A stretch of DNA of 10,844 nt from an uncultured Lutibacter sp. (GCA_913061425.1 CAJXUO010000014.1:1-10844); one strand, 5' to 3'; positions 1 to 10,274 are shown, counted from the first letter of the stretch. The notes: a model not told the origin generated them from the sequence alone. Translations and numbers: made by a program.

Positions 1-1375
1 ACATTGGTACGTCTTCTAATTCTTGTTGAATTGCCAATTGCATATGGTGCCCTGGAATTCCTTCGTGATACGCCAATGCTTCCATTTGATACGTTGGCAT
101 CGATTCCATATCATATAAGTTGGCATAATAAATTCCTGGTCTTGAACCATCTGCTGCTGGACGATTGTAAAATGCTTTTCCTGCCGATTGCTCTCTAAAT
201 GGCTCTACGGCTTTTACCATAATGTCTGCTTTTGGCTTGGTAATAAAAATTTCATCCAATCTCATTTTCATGCTATCTATCAAATGAACTGCGTCTTTTA
301 AATACGCGGCTTTTCCTGCTGTATCTGCACTGTAATAAAACTGCTTGTCTGTTTTCATAAACTCAAAGAAGTCTTGCAACGTTCCGTCAAATCCAACTTT
401 CACACGAATTGCATCCATTTCTCCATGAATTCTCGCTACTTCATCCAATCCTATTTGGTGGATTTCATTGGCAGTTAAATCTGTAGTCGTCGTTCTTTTT
501 AATGCATTGTTAAAGAATGCTTCACCGTCAGGAAACTTCCAAGCGCCATGATCAGAATTTGCTCTTCCCTTCTGCCCTTTCATAAAAGAAATTAAGGCTT
601 CATATGCAGGTTTTACAGAGGTTATTAAAGCGGCCTTTGCTTGTTTTTCTAAGACTGATTTAGCCTTGTTGTCAATTTCTAATTTATTGACTTTCTTCAT
701 GAAATCTTTCAACAACGTACTTTCTGTATTTGACCTATCAAATGGCTGACCTACTAATATGTTTTCTGAATCTTGTACAACTTTGTCATATACAAATACT
801 GGAGGTACCACTCCAATTGCTTCACGTGCTTTTAGGTTTTCTACCAATTGAGTAAAGAACTTATTAAACCCGTTTAATCGAGATATATAGTCTTCTGCAT
901 CTTTAACATCATCAATTCGATGCATGTTTATTAAGAATGCTGGTTTTCCAGACTGCGCACCAAACATTTGGTTTACAGGATAGTTATGCAATCTATATTT
1001 ATAATCTGCAATGTTGTTTTCTACGCTTTGTTTAAAGAGTTTATAACTCAACAATGCGTCTTTAGAAAGTACGGCTACATTTACAGAATCCGTTAGCCAT
1101 TCAAGTTCTACTTTATTTATTTTTAAATCTCTTTCTGAAGCAGCAGGAGAATTGTCATTCAATTTCCCATAGTCTTTTTTGATACCAAGTCTTGTTTGAT
1201 ACTCTGGATAATTAGCTGCATTATCATCAAAACTTTTTTGAAAAAAGTCATTTACTTTTTTTGATTCTGCAGTAATCTCAGCATCTGTATATACTTTTAC
1301 GTTTTCTTTTTCACAAGAAATGAATACTGTTAGTATACACAAAACGAGTATTGGTCTTAAAATTGTTTGTTTCAT
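1..1375 (-). CDS. DUF885 family putative metallopeptidase lipoprotein (C-terminus cut off by window edge)
   Basis: An open frame runs from the ATG at 1375 to the left edge without a stop. It gives 458 residues; DUF885 proteins are usually about 550-600, so the C-terminus is missing. The N-terminus is a lipoprotein signal: MKQ, a hydrophobic stretch (about residues 5-20), then FISC with Cys21 as the probable lipidated residue. The mature protein starts CEKEN, so it is likely anchored in the cell envelope facing the periplasm or the outside. Near the end of the visible part, residues 437-444 read HEGIPGHH, preceded by MEALAY. This is the conserved DUF885 signature, which resembles the His/Glu zinc ligands of gluzincin-type peptidases. 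A peptidase role is inferred from the family; the substrate is unknown. The ATG lies 19 nt after the stop of the DUF962 gene and is preceded by an A-rich stretch (AGAGAACAA), so the two genes are probably co-transcribed. No frameshift is seen. Confidence 0.88.
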   Translation of the reverse strand, partial: MKQTILRPILVLCILTVFISCEKENVKVYTDAEITAESKKVNDFFQKSFDDNAANYPEYQTRLGIKKDYGKLNDNSPAASERDLKINKVELEWLTDSVNVAVLSKDALLSYKLFKQSVENNIADYKYRLHNYPVNQMFGAQSGKPAFLINMHRIDDVKDAEDYISRLNGFNKFFTQLVENLKAREAIGVVPPVFVYDKVVQDSENILVGQPFDRSNTESTLLKDFMKKVNKLEIDNKAKSVLEKQAKAALITSVKPAYEALISFMKGQKGRANSDHGAWKFPDGEAFFNNALKRTTTTDLTANEIHQIGLDEVARIHGEMDAIRVKVGFDGTLQDFFEFMKTDKQFYYSADTAGKAAYLKDAVHLIDSMKMRLDEIFITKPKADIMVKAVEPFREQSAGKAFYNRPAADGSRPGIYYANLYDMESMPTYQMEALAYHEGIPGHHMQLAIQQELEDVPM

Positions 1376-1394
1376 TTGTTCTCTATTTATTTTT

Positions 1395-1718
1395 TTAATG
1401 GTCTTTTTTGCTATTTAGACTTATTTTTCCTGAAAGGATATCGAAGTACATTTTAAAATCAGACTTTAAACTCCACAAAGGATATTTAAAGGTTGCAGGT
1501 GTATTTTTTTCAAAAAAGAAATGTCCAACCCAAGCAAAACCATAACCAGCCAAAGGAACTAACCACAGTAATTTAAAATTACGATGGTAAATTGCAGTAA
1601 TTGTTAAAGCAATAACAATGGTTGTACCAACAACATGTAAAATCCTACTTGTTGTATTTTGATGTTCTGATAAGTAATATGTATAAAACTCATTGTATGT
1701 ATTAATTCTGTCTTCCAT
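1395..1718 (-). CDS. DUF962 / Mpo1-like small membrane protein
   Basis: This 107-residue protein matches the DUF962 (Mpo1/YGL010w-like) family. The family pattern is visible in order: an N-terminal FYTYYLSEHQN segment (His19), then SRILHVVGT (His28), a first hydrophobic segment at about 29-44, a second at about 50-69, then WVGHFFFEKN (His66), PATFKYPLWSL and a final DFKMYFDIL. Yeast Mpo1 is an iron-dependent dioxygenase of the endoplasmic reticulum that removes one carbon from 2-hydroxy fatty acids during phytosphingosine breakdown. The histidines here are candidate metal ligands. For the bacterial protein, a role in fatty acid alpha-oxidation in the inner membrane is inference only. The length is typical for compact bacterial members. 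The gene lies downstream of the terminator at 1749-1780 and 19 nt before the DUF885 gene. No clear promoter is visible in the short A/T-rich space before it. Confidence 0.88.
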   Translation of the reverse strand: MEDRINTYNEFYTYYLSEHQNTTSRILHVVGTTIVIALTITAIYHRNFKLLWLVPLAGYGFAWVGHFFFEKNTPATFKYPLWSLKSDFKMYFDILSGKISLNSKKDH

Positions 1719-1748
1719 AAAAAAAATAGTATAAAAATATAAAGGTAT

Positions 1749-1780
1749 AAAAAAACGCCTAACTAATGTTAGGCGTTTTT
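1749..1780 (-). terminator. Intrinsic terminator of the rpoBC-DUF3467 unit
   Basis: A perfect 13-bp inverted repeat pairs 1751-1763 with 1768-1780 around a 4-nt loop (1764-1767). The core is GTTAGGCG/CGCCTAAC. Read on the minus strand, the hairpin begins 4 nt after the DUF3467 stop codon and runs into seven consecutive U residues (1755 to 1749). This is the standard form of a Rho-independent terminator, and it marks the end of the rplJL-rpoBC-DUF3467 transcript. The outer A/T pairs make it nearly symmetric, so it could also stop transcription coming from the left, although no plus-strand gene is seen there. Confidence 0.92.
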
Positions 1781-1784
1781 GTTT

Positions 1785-2099
1785 TTATGCTTCTCCTGTT
1801 GGACCAAAATTAATTGGAATTGGAGGTTGTTCGTAATCTTTAATTTTACCGTGAGCAGTTTCAAATCTCTTCACATTATCAGCAAGTGCTTTAGTCAACC
1901 TCTTGGCATGTTGTGGTGTCAAAATAATTCTTGACTTCACTTTTGCTTTTGGTGTTCCTGGCATTATTTTGATAAAATCAACGATAAACTCTGACACTGA
2001 ATGATTGATAATTGCTAAGTTGGAATAAATTCCTTCAGCAGTTACTTCATCTAATTCAATATTTAATTTCCCGTCTTTTTTAGGATTTTGCTCAGCCAT
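1785..2099 (-). CDS. DUF3467 domain protein, coupled to rpoC
   Basis: This 104-residue soluble protein belongs to the DUF3467 family, recognised from its overall sequence and its position after rpoC. It has no signal peptide, membrane segment or cysteine. The N-terminus is charged (MAEQNPKKDGKLNIELDE). A middle part contains AEGIYSNLAIINHSVSEFIVDFIKIMPG, described here as the region of residues 21-48, which looks like alternating beta strands. A basic KAKVKSRIILTPQHAKRLTKAL segment follows, with a helix around residues 62-82. The C-terminus is proline-rich (YEQPPIPINFGPTGEA). The ATG lies 3 nt after the rpoC stop, so translation is probably coupled and the gene is on the polymerase transcript. 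The function is unknown. The context suggests a link to transcription or growth rate, but simple co-transcription would look the same. Confidence 0.9.
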   Translation of the reverse strand: MAEQNPKKDGKLNIELDEVTAEGIYSNLAIINHSVSEFIVDFIKIMPGTPKAKVKSRIILTPQHAKRLTKALADNVKRFETAHGKIKDYEQPPIPINFGPTGEA

Positions 2100-2102
2100 A
2101 AA

Positions 2103-5100
2103 TTATAAATTAGCTTTGTCCATTTCTTCTTTAGAACCAACAATAACCTTATCATACTCACGTAATCCTGTACCTGCAGGAATTCTCTTCCCTACAATTA
2201 CATTTTCTTTCAATCCTTCTAAGTAATCAATCTTACCGTGTACAGCCGCTTCATTTAATACTTTTGTTGTTTCTTGGAAAGAAGCAGCAGAAATAAATGA
2301 TTTCGTTTGTAACGATGCTCTTGTAATACCTTGTAAGATTTGCTCAGCAGTTGCAGGATGTGCATCACGTGCAACAACTAAATCTTTATCCGATCTACGT
2401 AATAATGAATTCTCGTCTCTTAATTGACGTGATGTAATAATTTGTCCAGCATTGATATTCTCAGAACCTCCAACTTCTTCGACAACTTTCATTCCGTAAA
2501 TTTTATCGTTTTCTGCGATAAAGTCTACTTTATGAACTAGTTCGTTTTCTAAGAATAAAGTATCTCCTGAATCAATAATTCTAACTTTACGCATCATTTG
2601 ACGTACAACAACTTCAAAGTGTTTATCATTAATCTTTACACCTTGTAATCTATATACTTCTTGAATTTCGTTTACTAAGAATTCTTGAACTGCTGTTGGG
2701 CCTAAGATGTTTAAGATATCTGCAGGAGTGGTTGCTCCGTCAGAAAGTGGCATACCAGCTTTTACAAAGTCATTTTCTTGTACTAAGATTTGACTCGATA
2801 ATTTCACTAAGTATTTCTTAATATCACCGTATTTAGACTCTATAATAATTTCTCTATTACCTCTTTTAATTTTACCGAAAGATACAACTCCATCAATTGC
2901 TGTAACTACAGCTGGATTAGATGGGTTACGTGCTTCAAACAATTCTGTTACACGTGGTAAACCTCCTGTAATATCTCCTGCTTTTCCTGATTTTCTAGGA
3001 ATCTTAACTAAGATTTGTCCTGGCTTAATTTTATCGCCATCGTTTACAATTAAGTGTGCTCCTACAGGTAAACTATAAGAACGTAATGCTTCACCACCTT
3101 TACCTTCAATTAATAAAGTTGGAATTACTTTCTTGTTTTTAGATTCAGTAACAATTCTTTCTTGGAAACCTGTCTGCTCATCAACTTCTACAGAGAAGTT
3201 AATATCCTTTTCAATGTTTTCATACGTTACTTTTCCTCCAAATTCAGAAACAATCACACCGTTAAATGGATCCCATTGACATACAATATCACCTTTCTTA
3301 ATAGCTTGCTTATCTTTTACAAAGATAAATGAACCATAAGGGATGTTTTGAGTTGTCAATACAATTCCTGTTTTCTTATCTGTAATTTTCATTTCAGATG
3401 TTCTAGAAATCACAATATTAACTTCATTACCTTGACCATCATCACCTTTTACAGTTCTTAAATCTTCAATAGTAAGATTTCCAGCAAATTTAGATTCTAA
3501 TTTATTGTCTTCAGAAATATTTCCGGCAACACCACCAACGTGGAATGTTCTTAGTGTTAACTGTGTTCCTGGTTCTCCAATAGATTGTGCAGCAATAACT
3601 CCTACAGCTTCACCTTTTTGAACCATTTTTCTTGTAGATAAACTATATCCGTAACATTTAGCACAAATTCCTCTTTTTGCTTCACAAGTTAAAGCAGATC
3701 TTGCTTCAACTGCATCGATAGGAGATAGTTGTATTTTACGTGCAATTTCTTCCGAAATTTCTTCTCCTGCAGTAATGTAAACTTCTTCCGTTAAAGGATC
3801 AACAACATCATGTAAAGAAACACGTCCTACAATTCTTTCTTCTAATCTTTCTACAACTTCATCATTCTTTTTCAATGCAGAAATTTCTAAACCTCTTAAC
3901 GTACCACAATCAACATGATTTACGATAACATCTTGAGAAACATCAACTAAACGACGCGTTAAATAACCTGCATCGGCAGTTTTAAGTGCAGTATCGGCAA
4001 GACCTTTACGAGCACCGTGTGTAGAAATAAAGTATTCAAGAATTGAAAGTCCTTCTTTAAAGTTAGAAAGAATTGGATTTTCAATAATCTCTCCACCTCC
4101 TGCAGTAGATTTTTTAGGCTTCGCCATTAATCCACGCATACCTGTTAACTGACGAATTTGTTCTTTAGAACCCCTTGCACCAGAATCAAGCATCATAAAT
4201 ACCGAGTTGAATCCTTGTTGATCTTCCCGTAAACGTTTCATAGAAAGTTCTGTCAAACGGTTGTTTGTAGATCCCCAAATATCAATTACTTGATTGTAAC
4301 GTTCTTTGTTTGTCAACATACCCATATTGTAGTTCTCTCTAATGATATCTACTTGAACTTTTGCCTCAACAATCATTGAGTCTTTCTCTTTAGGTATAAT
4401 AATATCTCCTAAACTAAATGATAATCCTCCTTGGAATGCAAACTTGTATCCCATATCCTTAATATCATCTAAGAAACCTCCAATAACTGGTATACTAGTC
4501 GCTTTTAAAATTTCACCAATAATATCTCTTAAAGATTTTTTGGTTAATACTTCATTGATATAACCTGCTTCCGCTGGTACAACTTCGTTAAATAGAACTC
4601 TACCAACAGTTGTAGCGATAATTTTAGTTACTTGTTCACCATTTTCAACATCTTGAGTTCTTACTTTAATAGATGCATTCAAATCAACTTTCTTTTCGTT
4701 GAAAGCAATTGTTACTTCTTCTGGTGAATAGAAAGTTAAACCTTCTCCTTTTACTTTAAGTTCTGGAGTAGACAATCTTTCTTTAGTCATATAATACAAT
4801 CCAAGTACCATATCTTGAGATGGTACTGTAATAGGTGCACCATTTGCAGGATTCAAGATACTATGAGATGCTAATAATAATAATTGAGCTTCTAATATAG
4901 CTTCAGGTCCTAATGGTAAGTGAACTGCCATTTGATCTCCATCGAAATCGGCATTAAAGGCAGTACATACTAATGGATGTAATTGAATCGCTTTCCCTTC
5001 AATCAATTTTGGTTGAAATGCTTGGATTCCCAAACGGTGAAGCGTTGGAGCACGGTTTAGTAATACTGGATGTCCTTTTAAAACATTTTCCAAAATATCC

Positions 5101-6377
5101 CAAACTACAGGCTCTCTTTTATCTATAATTTTCTTTGCAGATTTTACAGTTTTTACAATTCCTCTTTCTATTAATTTACGAATAATAAAAGGCTTGTATA
5201 ATTCTGCTGCCATTCCTTTAGGCAATCCACATTCATATAATTTTAATGTAGGTCCAACAACAATTACAGAACGTGCTGAATAATCTACACGTTTTCCTAA
5301 TAAATTTTGACGGAAACGTCCTTGCTTACCTTTTAATGAATCTGATAATGATTTTAAAGGTCTGTTAGATTCTGTTTTTACTGCTGATGATTTACGTGTG
5401 TTATCAAATAATGAATCTACAGATTCTTGTAACATACGTTTCTCATTTCTCAAAATAACTTCAGGAGCTTTTATCTCAACTAATCTTTTTAAACGATTAT
5501 TACGAATAATAACTCTTCTATATAAGTCATTCAAATCTGAAGTGGCAAAACGACCACCATCTAATGGTACTAAAGGACGTAATTCTGGTGGAATCACCGG
5601 AACTGCCTTTATGATCATCCATTCAGGTTTGTTTTCTCTATTTTTACTTGAATCACGGAAAGCTTCAACAACATTTAAACGTTTTAAAGCCTCTGTTTTT
5701 CTTTGTTTAGAAGTTTCTGTATTTGCTTTGTGTCTTAATTCATATGACAATGCATCTAAATCAATACGTGCTAATAAATCAATTAGACATTCAGCACCCA
5801 TTTTAGCAATAAACTTTTCTGGATCAGTATCGTCTAAATATTGATTTTCTAATGGGAACGATTCTTGAATATCTAAATATTCTTCTTCTGTTAAGAAGTC
5901 CATTTTTTGCAATGGCTCTCCTTCAGCATTCTTTGCTCCAGCAGGTTGAATTACTACGTATCTCTCGTAGTAAATGATCATATCTAATTTTTTTGAAGGT
6001 AAACCTAAAAGGTACCCCATTTTATTAGGAAGTGATCTGAAATACCAAATATGTGCTACAGGTACAACAAGGTTAATATGTCCTACTCTATCTCTACGTA
6101 CTTTCTTTTCAGTAACTTCAACACCACATCTATCACATACGATTCCTCTATATCTAATTCTTTTGTACTTACCACAAGCACATTCAAAATCTTTTATAGG
6201 GCCAAAAATACGCTCACAAAAAAGACCATCTCTTTCTGGCTTGTGAGTTCGGTAATTAATTGTTTCTGGTTTTAAAACCTCTCCTCTAGAATCATTTAAG
6301 ATTTTTTCTGGTGAAGCTAAACCAATTGATATTTTGTTAAATTTTTTTACAGTGTACTTATCGTTTCTTTTTGCCAT
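2103..6377 (-). CDS. rpoC: DNA-directed RNA polymerase subunit beta'
   Basis: RpoC forms the active-site cleft of RNA polymerase with RpoB. This 1424-residue copy is full length (E. coli has 1407). Visible landmarks, in order: the N-terminal zinc site with Cys66, Cys68, Cys81 and Cys84; the NADFDGD catalytic magnesium loop at 475-481 (Asp477, Asp479, Asp481); the GARGS segment from Gly733 leading into the F-loop region; the bridge helix around 778-813 ([20 protein letters not shown]); the second zinc site with Cys824, Cys898, Cys905 and Cys908; and the trigger loop QLTLRTFH at 939-946. About 180 residues between roughly 950 and 1130 correspond to the trigger-loop insertion (SI3) also present in E. 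coli. The sequence then resumes at [13 protein letters not shown] (from Gly1138). An extra KKSTAGGG stretch follows Lys753-Pro754. The ATG at 6377 gives the normal start, [13 protein letters not shown]. The gene follows rpoB by 72 nt and precedes DUF3467 by 3 nt. Confidence 0.99.
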   Translation of the reverse strand: MAKRNDKYTVKKFNKISIGLASPEKILNDSRGEVLKPETINYRTHKPERDGLFCERIFGPIKDFECACGKYKRIRYRGIVCDRCGVEVTEKKVRRDRVGHINLVVPVAHIWYFRSLPNKMGYLLGLPSKKLDMIIYYERYVVIQPAGAKNAEGEPLQKMDFLTEEEYLDIQESFPLENQYLDDTDPEKFIAKMGAECLIDLLARIDLDALSYELRHKANTETSKQRKTEALKRLNVVEAFRDSSKNRENKPEWMIIKAVPVIPPELRPLVPLDGGRFATSDLNDLYRRVIIRNNRLKRLVEIKAPEVILRNEKRMLQESVDSLFDNTRKSSAVKTESNRPLKSLSDSLKGKQGRFRQNLLGKRVDYSARSVIVVGPTLKLYECGLPKGMAAELYKPFIIRKLIERGIVKTVKSAKKIIDKREPVVWDILENVLKGHPVLLNRAPTLHRLGIQAFQPKLIEGKAIQLHPLVCTAFNADFDGDQMAVHLPLGPEAILEAQLLLLASHSILNPANGAPITVPSQDMVLGLYYMTKERLSTPELKVKGEGLTFYSPEEVTIAFNEKKVDLNASIKVRTQDVENGEQVTKIIATTVGRVLFNEVVPAEAGYINEVLTKKSLRDIIGEILKATSIPVIGGFLDDIKDMGYKFAFQGGLSFSLGDIIIPKEKDSMIVEAKVQVDIIRENYNMGMLTNKERYNQVIDIWGSTNNRLTELSMKRLREDQQGFNSVFMMLDSGARGSKEQIRQLTGMRGLMAKPKKSTAGGGEIIENPILSNFKEGLSILEYFISTHGARKGLADTALKTADAGYLTRRLVDVSQDVIVNHVDCGTLRGLEISALKKNDEVVERLEERIVGRVSLHDVVDPLTEEVYITAGEEISEEIARKIQLSPIDAVEARSALTCEAKRGICAKCYGYSLSTRKMVQKGEAVGVIAAQSIGEPGTQLTLRTFHVGGVAGNISEDNKLESKFAGNLTIEDLRTVKGDDGQGNEVNIVISRTSEMKITDKKTGIVLTTQNIPYGSFIFVKDKQAIKKGDIVCQWDPFNGVIVSEFGGKVTYENIEKDINFSVEVDEQTGFQERIVTESKNKKVIPTLLIEGKGGEALRSYSLPVGAHLIVNDGDKIKPGQILVKIPRKSGKAGDITGGLPRVTELFEARNPSNPAVVTAIDGVVSFGKIKRGNREIIIESKYGDIKKYLVKLSSQILVQENDFVKAGMPLSDGATTPADILNILGPTAVQEFLVNEIQEVYRLQGVKINDKHFEVVVRQMMRKVRIIDSGDTLFLENELVHKVDFIAENDKIYGMKVVEEVGGSENINAGQIITSRQLRDENSLLRRSDKDLVVARDAHPATAEQILQGITRASLQTKSFISAASFQETTKVLNEAAVHGKIDYLEGLKENVIVGKRIPAGTGLREYDKVIVGSKEEMDKANL

Positions 6378-6411
6378 GGTAATGGTTCAAATTTTAATGT
6401 AAAAATTATAT

Positions 6412-6443
6412 TATTTGCAAGGAGTTTTCACTCCTTGCAAATA
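6412..6443 (-). promoter_or_regulatory. rpoB-rpoC intercistronic hairpin with GAAA tetraloop
   Basis: A perfect 14-bp inverted repeat pairs 6412-6425 with 6430-6443, and the loop is 6426-6429. In the minus-strand RNA the loop reads GAAA, a GNRA tetraloop, closed by GGAGU/ACUCC. The hairpin starts 6 nt after the rpoB stop codon and ends about 34 nt before the rpoC ATG. It is not followed at once by a U run (the next bases are AUAUAAUUUUU), so it is a poor intrinsic terminator. Possible roles are an RNase processing site, a block to 3' exonucleases, or a weak attenuator setting the ratio of beta to beta'. The structure is seen directly; the function is inferred. Confidence 0.6.
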
Positions 6444-6449
6444 GTGTTG

Positions 6450-9400
6450 TTACTCTTCTAATCTAACATCTAATGCTAAACCTTTCAGTTCATGCATTAA
6501 TACGTTAAATGACTCAGGTAATCCTGGTTCTGGCATTGGCTCTCCCTTAACGATAGCTTCGTAAGTTTTTGCTCTACCAAGAACATCATCCGATTTAACA
6601 GTTAAGATTTCTCTTAAGATACTTGATGCTCCATAAGCCTCAAGTGCCCAAACTTCCATCTCTCCAAAACGTTGACCACCAAATTGTGCTTTACCACCAA
6701 GTGGTTGTTGCGTAATTAATGAGTATGGTCCAATAGAACGTGCATGCATCTTATCATCAATCATATGACCTAACTTAATCATATAAATTATACCAACTGT
6801 TGCTGGTTGATCAAAACGCTCTCCAGTTCCACCATCATATAAGTAGGTATGTCCAAATCTTGGAATTCCAGCTTCGTCAGTATAACTATTAATCTGATCT
6901 AAAGTTGCACCATCAAAAATAGGAGTCGCATATTTACGATCTAATTTTTGACCTGCCCAACCTAATACTGTTTCATAAATCTGTCCAATATTCATACGCG
7001 ATGGTACACCTAATGGATTCAATACGATATCTACAGGAGTTCCATCTTCTAAGAATGGCATATCTTCAGCTCTTACAATACGTGCAACAATACCTTTGTT
7101 ACCATGACGTCCTGCCATTTTATCACCTACTTTTAACTTACGTTTTTTAGCGATATAAATTTTAGCAAGTTTTACAATTCCTGCAGGTAATTCATCACCA
7201 ACAGAGATTGTGAATTTCTCACGACGTAATGCTCCTTGTAAGTCATTTAATTTAATCTTGTAGTTGTGAATTAATTCAGAAACAAGTTTATTTAAATCCT
7301 TATCAGTTGTCCAAGAACCTTTAGTTAAATGGGCGTAATCGTCAACAGAGTTTAACATTTTAAGAGTAAATTTCTTACCTTTTGGTAATACTTCTTCTCC
7401 TAAATCATTTTTAACTCCTTGAGATGTTTTTCCATTTACAAGTACAAATAGTTTTTCAACTAATTGTTCTTTAAGTTCATTAAACTTCACTTTAAAATCA
7501 ATTTCTAAACGTGCGATATCTTCTTTATCTTTTACGCGTTTAGATTTATCTTTAACAGCTCTCATAAATAATTTCTTATCTATTACAACACCGTGTAATG
7601 ATGGTGAAGCTTTTAATGATGCATCTTTCACATCACCTGCTTTATCACCAAAGATAGCTCTTAACAGTTTTTCTTCAGGTGTTGGGTCAGATTCACCTTT
7701 TGGAGTAATCTTACCAATTAAGATATCACCAGGATTCACTTCAGCACCAATACGAATCATACCATTTTCATCCAAATCTTTAGTTGCTTCTTCCGAAACA
7801 TTTGGAATATCATTGGTTAATTCTTCTGCACCTAATTTAGTATCTCTAACATCTAAAGAATATTCATCAATATGAATTGAAGTAAATATATCTTCTTTAA
7901 CTACTTTTTCAGAAATCACAATCGCATCCTCAAAGTTATACCCTTTCCAAGGCATAAAGGCTACTTTTAGATTTCTACCAAGTGCTAATTCTCCTTTTTG
8001 AGTAGCATAACCTTCACATAATACTTGACCTAATTCAACTTTATCACCTTTTTTAACAATTGGCTTCAAGTTAATAGAAGTACCTTGATTGGTTTTTCTA
8101 AATTTAATAAGTTTATACGTTTTTTCGTCAACTTCAAAACTTACCATTCTTTCTTCATCAGATCTATCATACTTAATAGTAATGATATTTGAATCTACAT
8201 ACTCAACAACTCCAGCACCTTCAGCATTTATTAGAATTCTAGAATCTTTTGCAACTCTTCTTTCTAATCCTGTACCAACAATTGGAGATTCTGGACGTAA
8301 TAATGGAACTGCTTGACGCATCATGTTTGATCCCATCAATGCACGATTCGCATCATCATGTTCTAAGAAAGGAATTAAAGAGGCTGATATTGAAGCAATT
8401 TGATTTGGAGCAACGTCCATAAAATCAACTTCTTTATTATCAACTACTGGATAATCTGCTTCAACTCGAGTAATAACTCTATCGTTTACAAATTTACCAT
8501 TCTCATCGATAGGTAAATTTGACTGAGCAAATTTCATTCCTTCTTCTTCTTCGGCACTTAAATAAATAGGTTCATCTATTTTATTTACAACACCATCTAC
8601 AACTTTTCTATATGCTGTTTCAATAAACCCTAAGTTATTCACTTTTGCAAATACTGCTAAAGATGAAATCAGACCAATATTTGGTCCCTCAGGAGTTTCA
8701 ATAGGACATAAACGACCATAATGTGTATAGTGAACATCACGAACCTCAAATCCTGCTCTTTCTCTAGATAAACCTCCAGGTCCTAGTGCAGATAAACGAC
8801 GTTTGTGAGTAATCTCTGCTAATGGATTCGTTTGATCCATAAATTGAGATAATTGATTCGTTCCAAAGAATGAATTAATTACAGACGATAACGTCTTGGC
8901 ATTAATCAAATCTATTGGTGTAAACACCTCATTATCACGAACATTCATACGTTCACGAATGGTACGAGCCATACGAGAAAGTCCAACACCAAATTGAGAA
9001 GCTAATTGCTCACCAACTGTACGTACACGACGGTTAGAAAGGTGATCAATATCATCTACTTCGGCTTTTGAATTTACTAAATCAATTAAATTTTTGATTA
9101 TAGTAATAATATCTTCTTTAGTTAAAACTTTAACGTCCATATCAACGTCTAATTGTAACTTTTTATTCATTCTAAAACGACCAACTTCACCTAAGTTATA
9201 ACGCTGCTCTGAGAAAAATAATTTATCTATAATTCCTTTTGCAGTTTCATAATCTGGCGGCTCAGCGTTACGTAATTGTCTATAAATATGTTCAACAGCT
9301 TCTTTTTCAGAATTTGTTGGATCTTTTTGTAATGTGTTATGGATGATTGCGTAATCAGCCATTTGATTATCTTCTTTATGAAGTAAAATAGTTTTAGAAC

Positions 9401-10274
9401 CAGAATCGATGATTTCATCAATATGGTCTTTTTCTAATACAGTATCACGATCAAAAACAATTTCGTTTCTTTCTATAGAAACTACCTCTCCAGTATCTTC
9501 ATCAACGAAATCTTCAAACCATGTTTTTAAAACACGGGCTGCAAGTTTTCTTCCTAAAATTCTTTTTAAACCGCTTTTTGAAACTTTCACTTCTTCTGCA
9601 AGATCAAATATCTCAAGGATATCTTTATCTCTTTCAAATCCGATAGCACGGAAAAGTGTAGTTACAGGTAATTTTTTCTTTCTATCAATATAAGCATACA
9701 TTACTTGATTGATATCAGTTGCAAATTCTATCCAAGATCCTTTAAAAGGAATTACTCTAGCAGAGTATAATTTGGTTCCGTTTGCATGGAATGATTGTCC
9801 GAAGAATACACCTGGAGAACGGTGAAGTTGCGATACAACAACACGCTCAGCACCATTTATAACAAAAGTACCACTATCTGTCATATAAGGAATAGTTCCT
9901 AAATATACATCTTGTACGATTGTTTCAAAATCTTCATGTTCAGGGTCGGTACAGTACAATTTAAGACGTGCTTTTAAAGGCACACTATGTGTTAACCCTC
10001 TTTCAATACATTCTCTGATTGAATATCTTGGTGGATCTACAAAATAATCTAAAAACTCTAAAACAAATTGGTTTCTAGTATCTGTAATTGGGAAAATATC
10101 GGTGAAAGTTCTGTATAAACCTTCTGTGCTTCTTTCGTCAGCTTTAGTTTGTAATTGAAAAAAATCTTGAAAAGATTTTATTTGAATATCCAGAAAATCT
10201 GGATAATCAGTAGTCAATTGCGCTGATGCGAAATTTATTCTTTCGGTATTGTTTTTCGTTGCCAATGGTAACAT
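6450..10274 (-). CDS. rpoB: DNA-directed RNA polymerase subunit beta
   Basis: RpoB is the second large catalytic subunit of RNA polymerase. It binds incoming NTPs, holds the DNA and RNA, and is the rifampicin target. The copy is intact at 1274 residues (E. coli 1342). Landmarks: the N-terminal [18 protein letters not shown] segment; [22 protein letters not shown] at about 135-156; the rifampicin region at about 471-497, with Asp480, His490 and Ser495 equivalent to E. coli D516, H526 and S531; [13 protein letters not shown] at 523-535; the NFEDA acidic pair Glu782-Asp783; and the [12 protein letters not shown] active-site lysines Lys1052 and Lys1060. A charged insertion at about 910-1025 ([12 protein letters not shown] onward, probably helical) corresponds in place to the beta SI2 insertion. 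The C-terminus ends [12 protein letters not shown], as expected. The ATG at 10274 gives [15 protein letters not shown] and is preceded by the A-rich AATTAAAAA. The gene sits 112 nt after rplL and 72 nt before rpoC, each gap holding a hairpin. Confidence 0.99.
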   Translation of the reverse strand: MLPLATKNNTERINFASAQLTTDYPDFLDIQIKSFQDFFQLQTKADERSTEGLYRTFTDIFPITDTRNQFVLEFLDYFVDPPRYSIRECIERGLTHSVPLKARLKLYCTDPEHEDFETIVQDVYLGTIPYMTDSGTFVINGAERVVVSQLHRSPGVFFGQSFHANGTKLYSARVIPFKGSWIEFATDINQVMYAYIDRKKKLPVTTLFRAIGFERDKDILEIFDLAEEVKVSKSGLKRILGRKLAARVLKTWFEDFVDEDTGEVVSIERNEIVFDRDTVLEKDHIDEIIDSGSKTILLHKEDNQMADYAIIHNTLQKDPTNSEKEAVEHIYRQLRNAEPPDYETAKGIIDKLFFSEQRYNLGEVGRFRMNKKLQLDVDMDVKVLTKEDIITIIKNLIDLVNSKAEVDDIDHLSNRRVRTVGEQLASQFGVGLSRMARTIRERMNVRDNEVFTPIDLINAKTLSSVINSFFGTNQLSQFMDQTNPLAEITHKRRLSALGPGGLSRERAGFEVRDVHYTHYGRLCPIETPEGPNIGLISSLAVFAKVNNLGFIETAYRKVVDGVVNKIDEPIYLSAEEEEGMKFAQSNLPIDENGKFVNDRVITRVEADYPVVDNKEVDFMDVAPNQIASISASLIPFLEHDDANRALMGSNMMRQAVPLLRPESPIVGTGLERRVAKDSRILINAEGAGVVEYVDSNIITIKYDRSDEERMVSFEVDEKTYKLIKFRKTNQGTSINLKPIVKKGDKVELGQVLCEGYATQKGELALGRNLKVAFMPWKGYNFEDAIVISEKVVKEDIFTSIHIDEYSLDVRDTKLGAEELTNDIPNVSEEATKDLDENGMIRIGAEVNPGDILIGKITPKGESDPTPEEKLLRAIFGDKAGDVKDASLKASPSLHGVVIDKKLFMRAVKDKSKRVKDKEDIARLEIDFKVKFNELKEQLVEKLFVLVNGKTSQGVKNDLGEEVLPKGKKFTLKMLNSVDDYAHLTKGSWTTDKDLNKLVSELIHNYKIKLNDLQGALRREKFTISVGDELPAGIVKLAKIYIAKKRKLKVGDKMAGRHGNKGIVARIVRAEDMPFLEDGTPVDIVLNPLGVPSRMNIGQIYETVLGWAGQKLDRKYATPIFDGATLDQINSYTDEAGIPRFGHTYLYDGGTGERFDQPATVGIIYMIKLGHMIDDKMHARSIGPYSLITQQPLGGKAQFGGQRFGEMEVWALEAYGASSILREILTVKSDDVLGRAKTYEAIVKGEPMPEPGLPESFNVLMHELKGLALDVRLEE

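Noticed and set aside
4..198. Plus-strand 64-codon frame at the left edge
   Set aside because: It is antisense to the region encoding the DUF885 HEGIPGHH motif, which is clearly the real frame.
1719..1750. Possible promoter for the DUF962 gene (TACCTTTA and TATATTTT on the minus strand)
   Set aside because: Both only partly match TAnnTTTG, and there is no -33 element upstream because that space is taken by the terminator stem. Not strong enough to list.
5398..5844. Plus-strand open frame of 148 codons inside rpoC
   Set aside because: It lies entirely antisense to the conserved RpoC N-terminal half. Its translation is Ser/Lys/Asn-rich with no recognisable domain, so it is a shadow of rpoC codon use.
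5974..6275. Two overlapping plus-strand frames antisense to the rpoC N-terminus
   Set aside because: They overlap the zinc-finger coding region of rpoC, and neither shows a family pattern.
6378..6411. Possible internal promoter for rpoC (an AAAATTTG sequence resembling the Bacteroidota -7 motif TAnnTTTG)
   Set aside because: The motif has a mismatch in its TA, and no properly spaced -33 TTTG was found. In AT-rich sequence this is expected by chance.
9227..9421. Minus-strand 64-codon frame in another register of rpoB
   Set aside because: It is Lys/Ile-rich, as expected from an out-of-frame reading of an AT-rich gene, and it overlaps the intact rpoB frame.
9409..9693. Plus-strand open frame of 94 codons inside rpoB
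   Set aside because: It is Ser-rich, antisense to conserved RpoB sequence, and shows no domain or start context.
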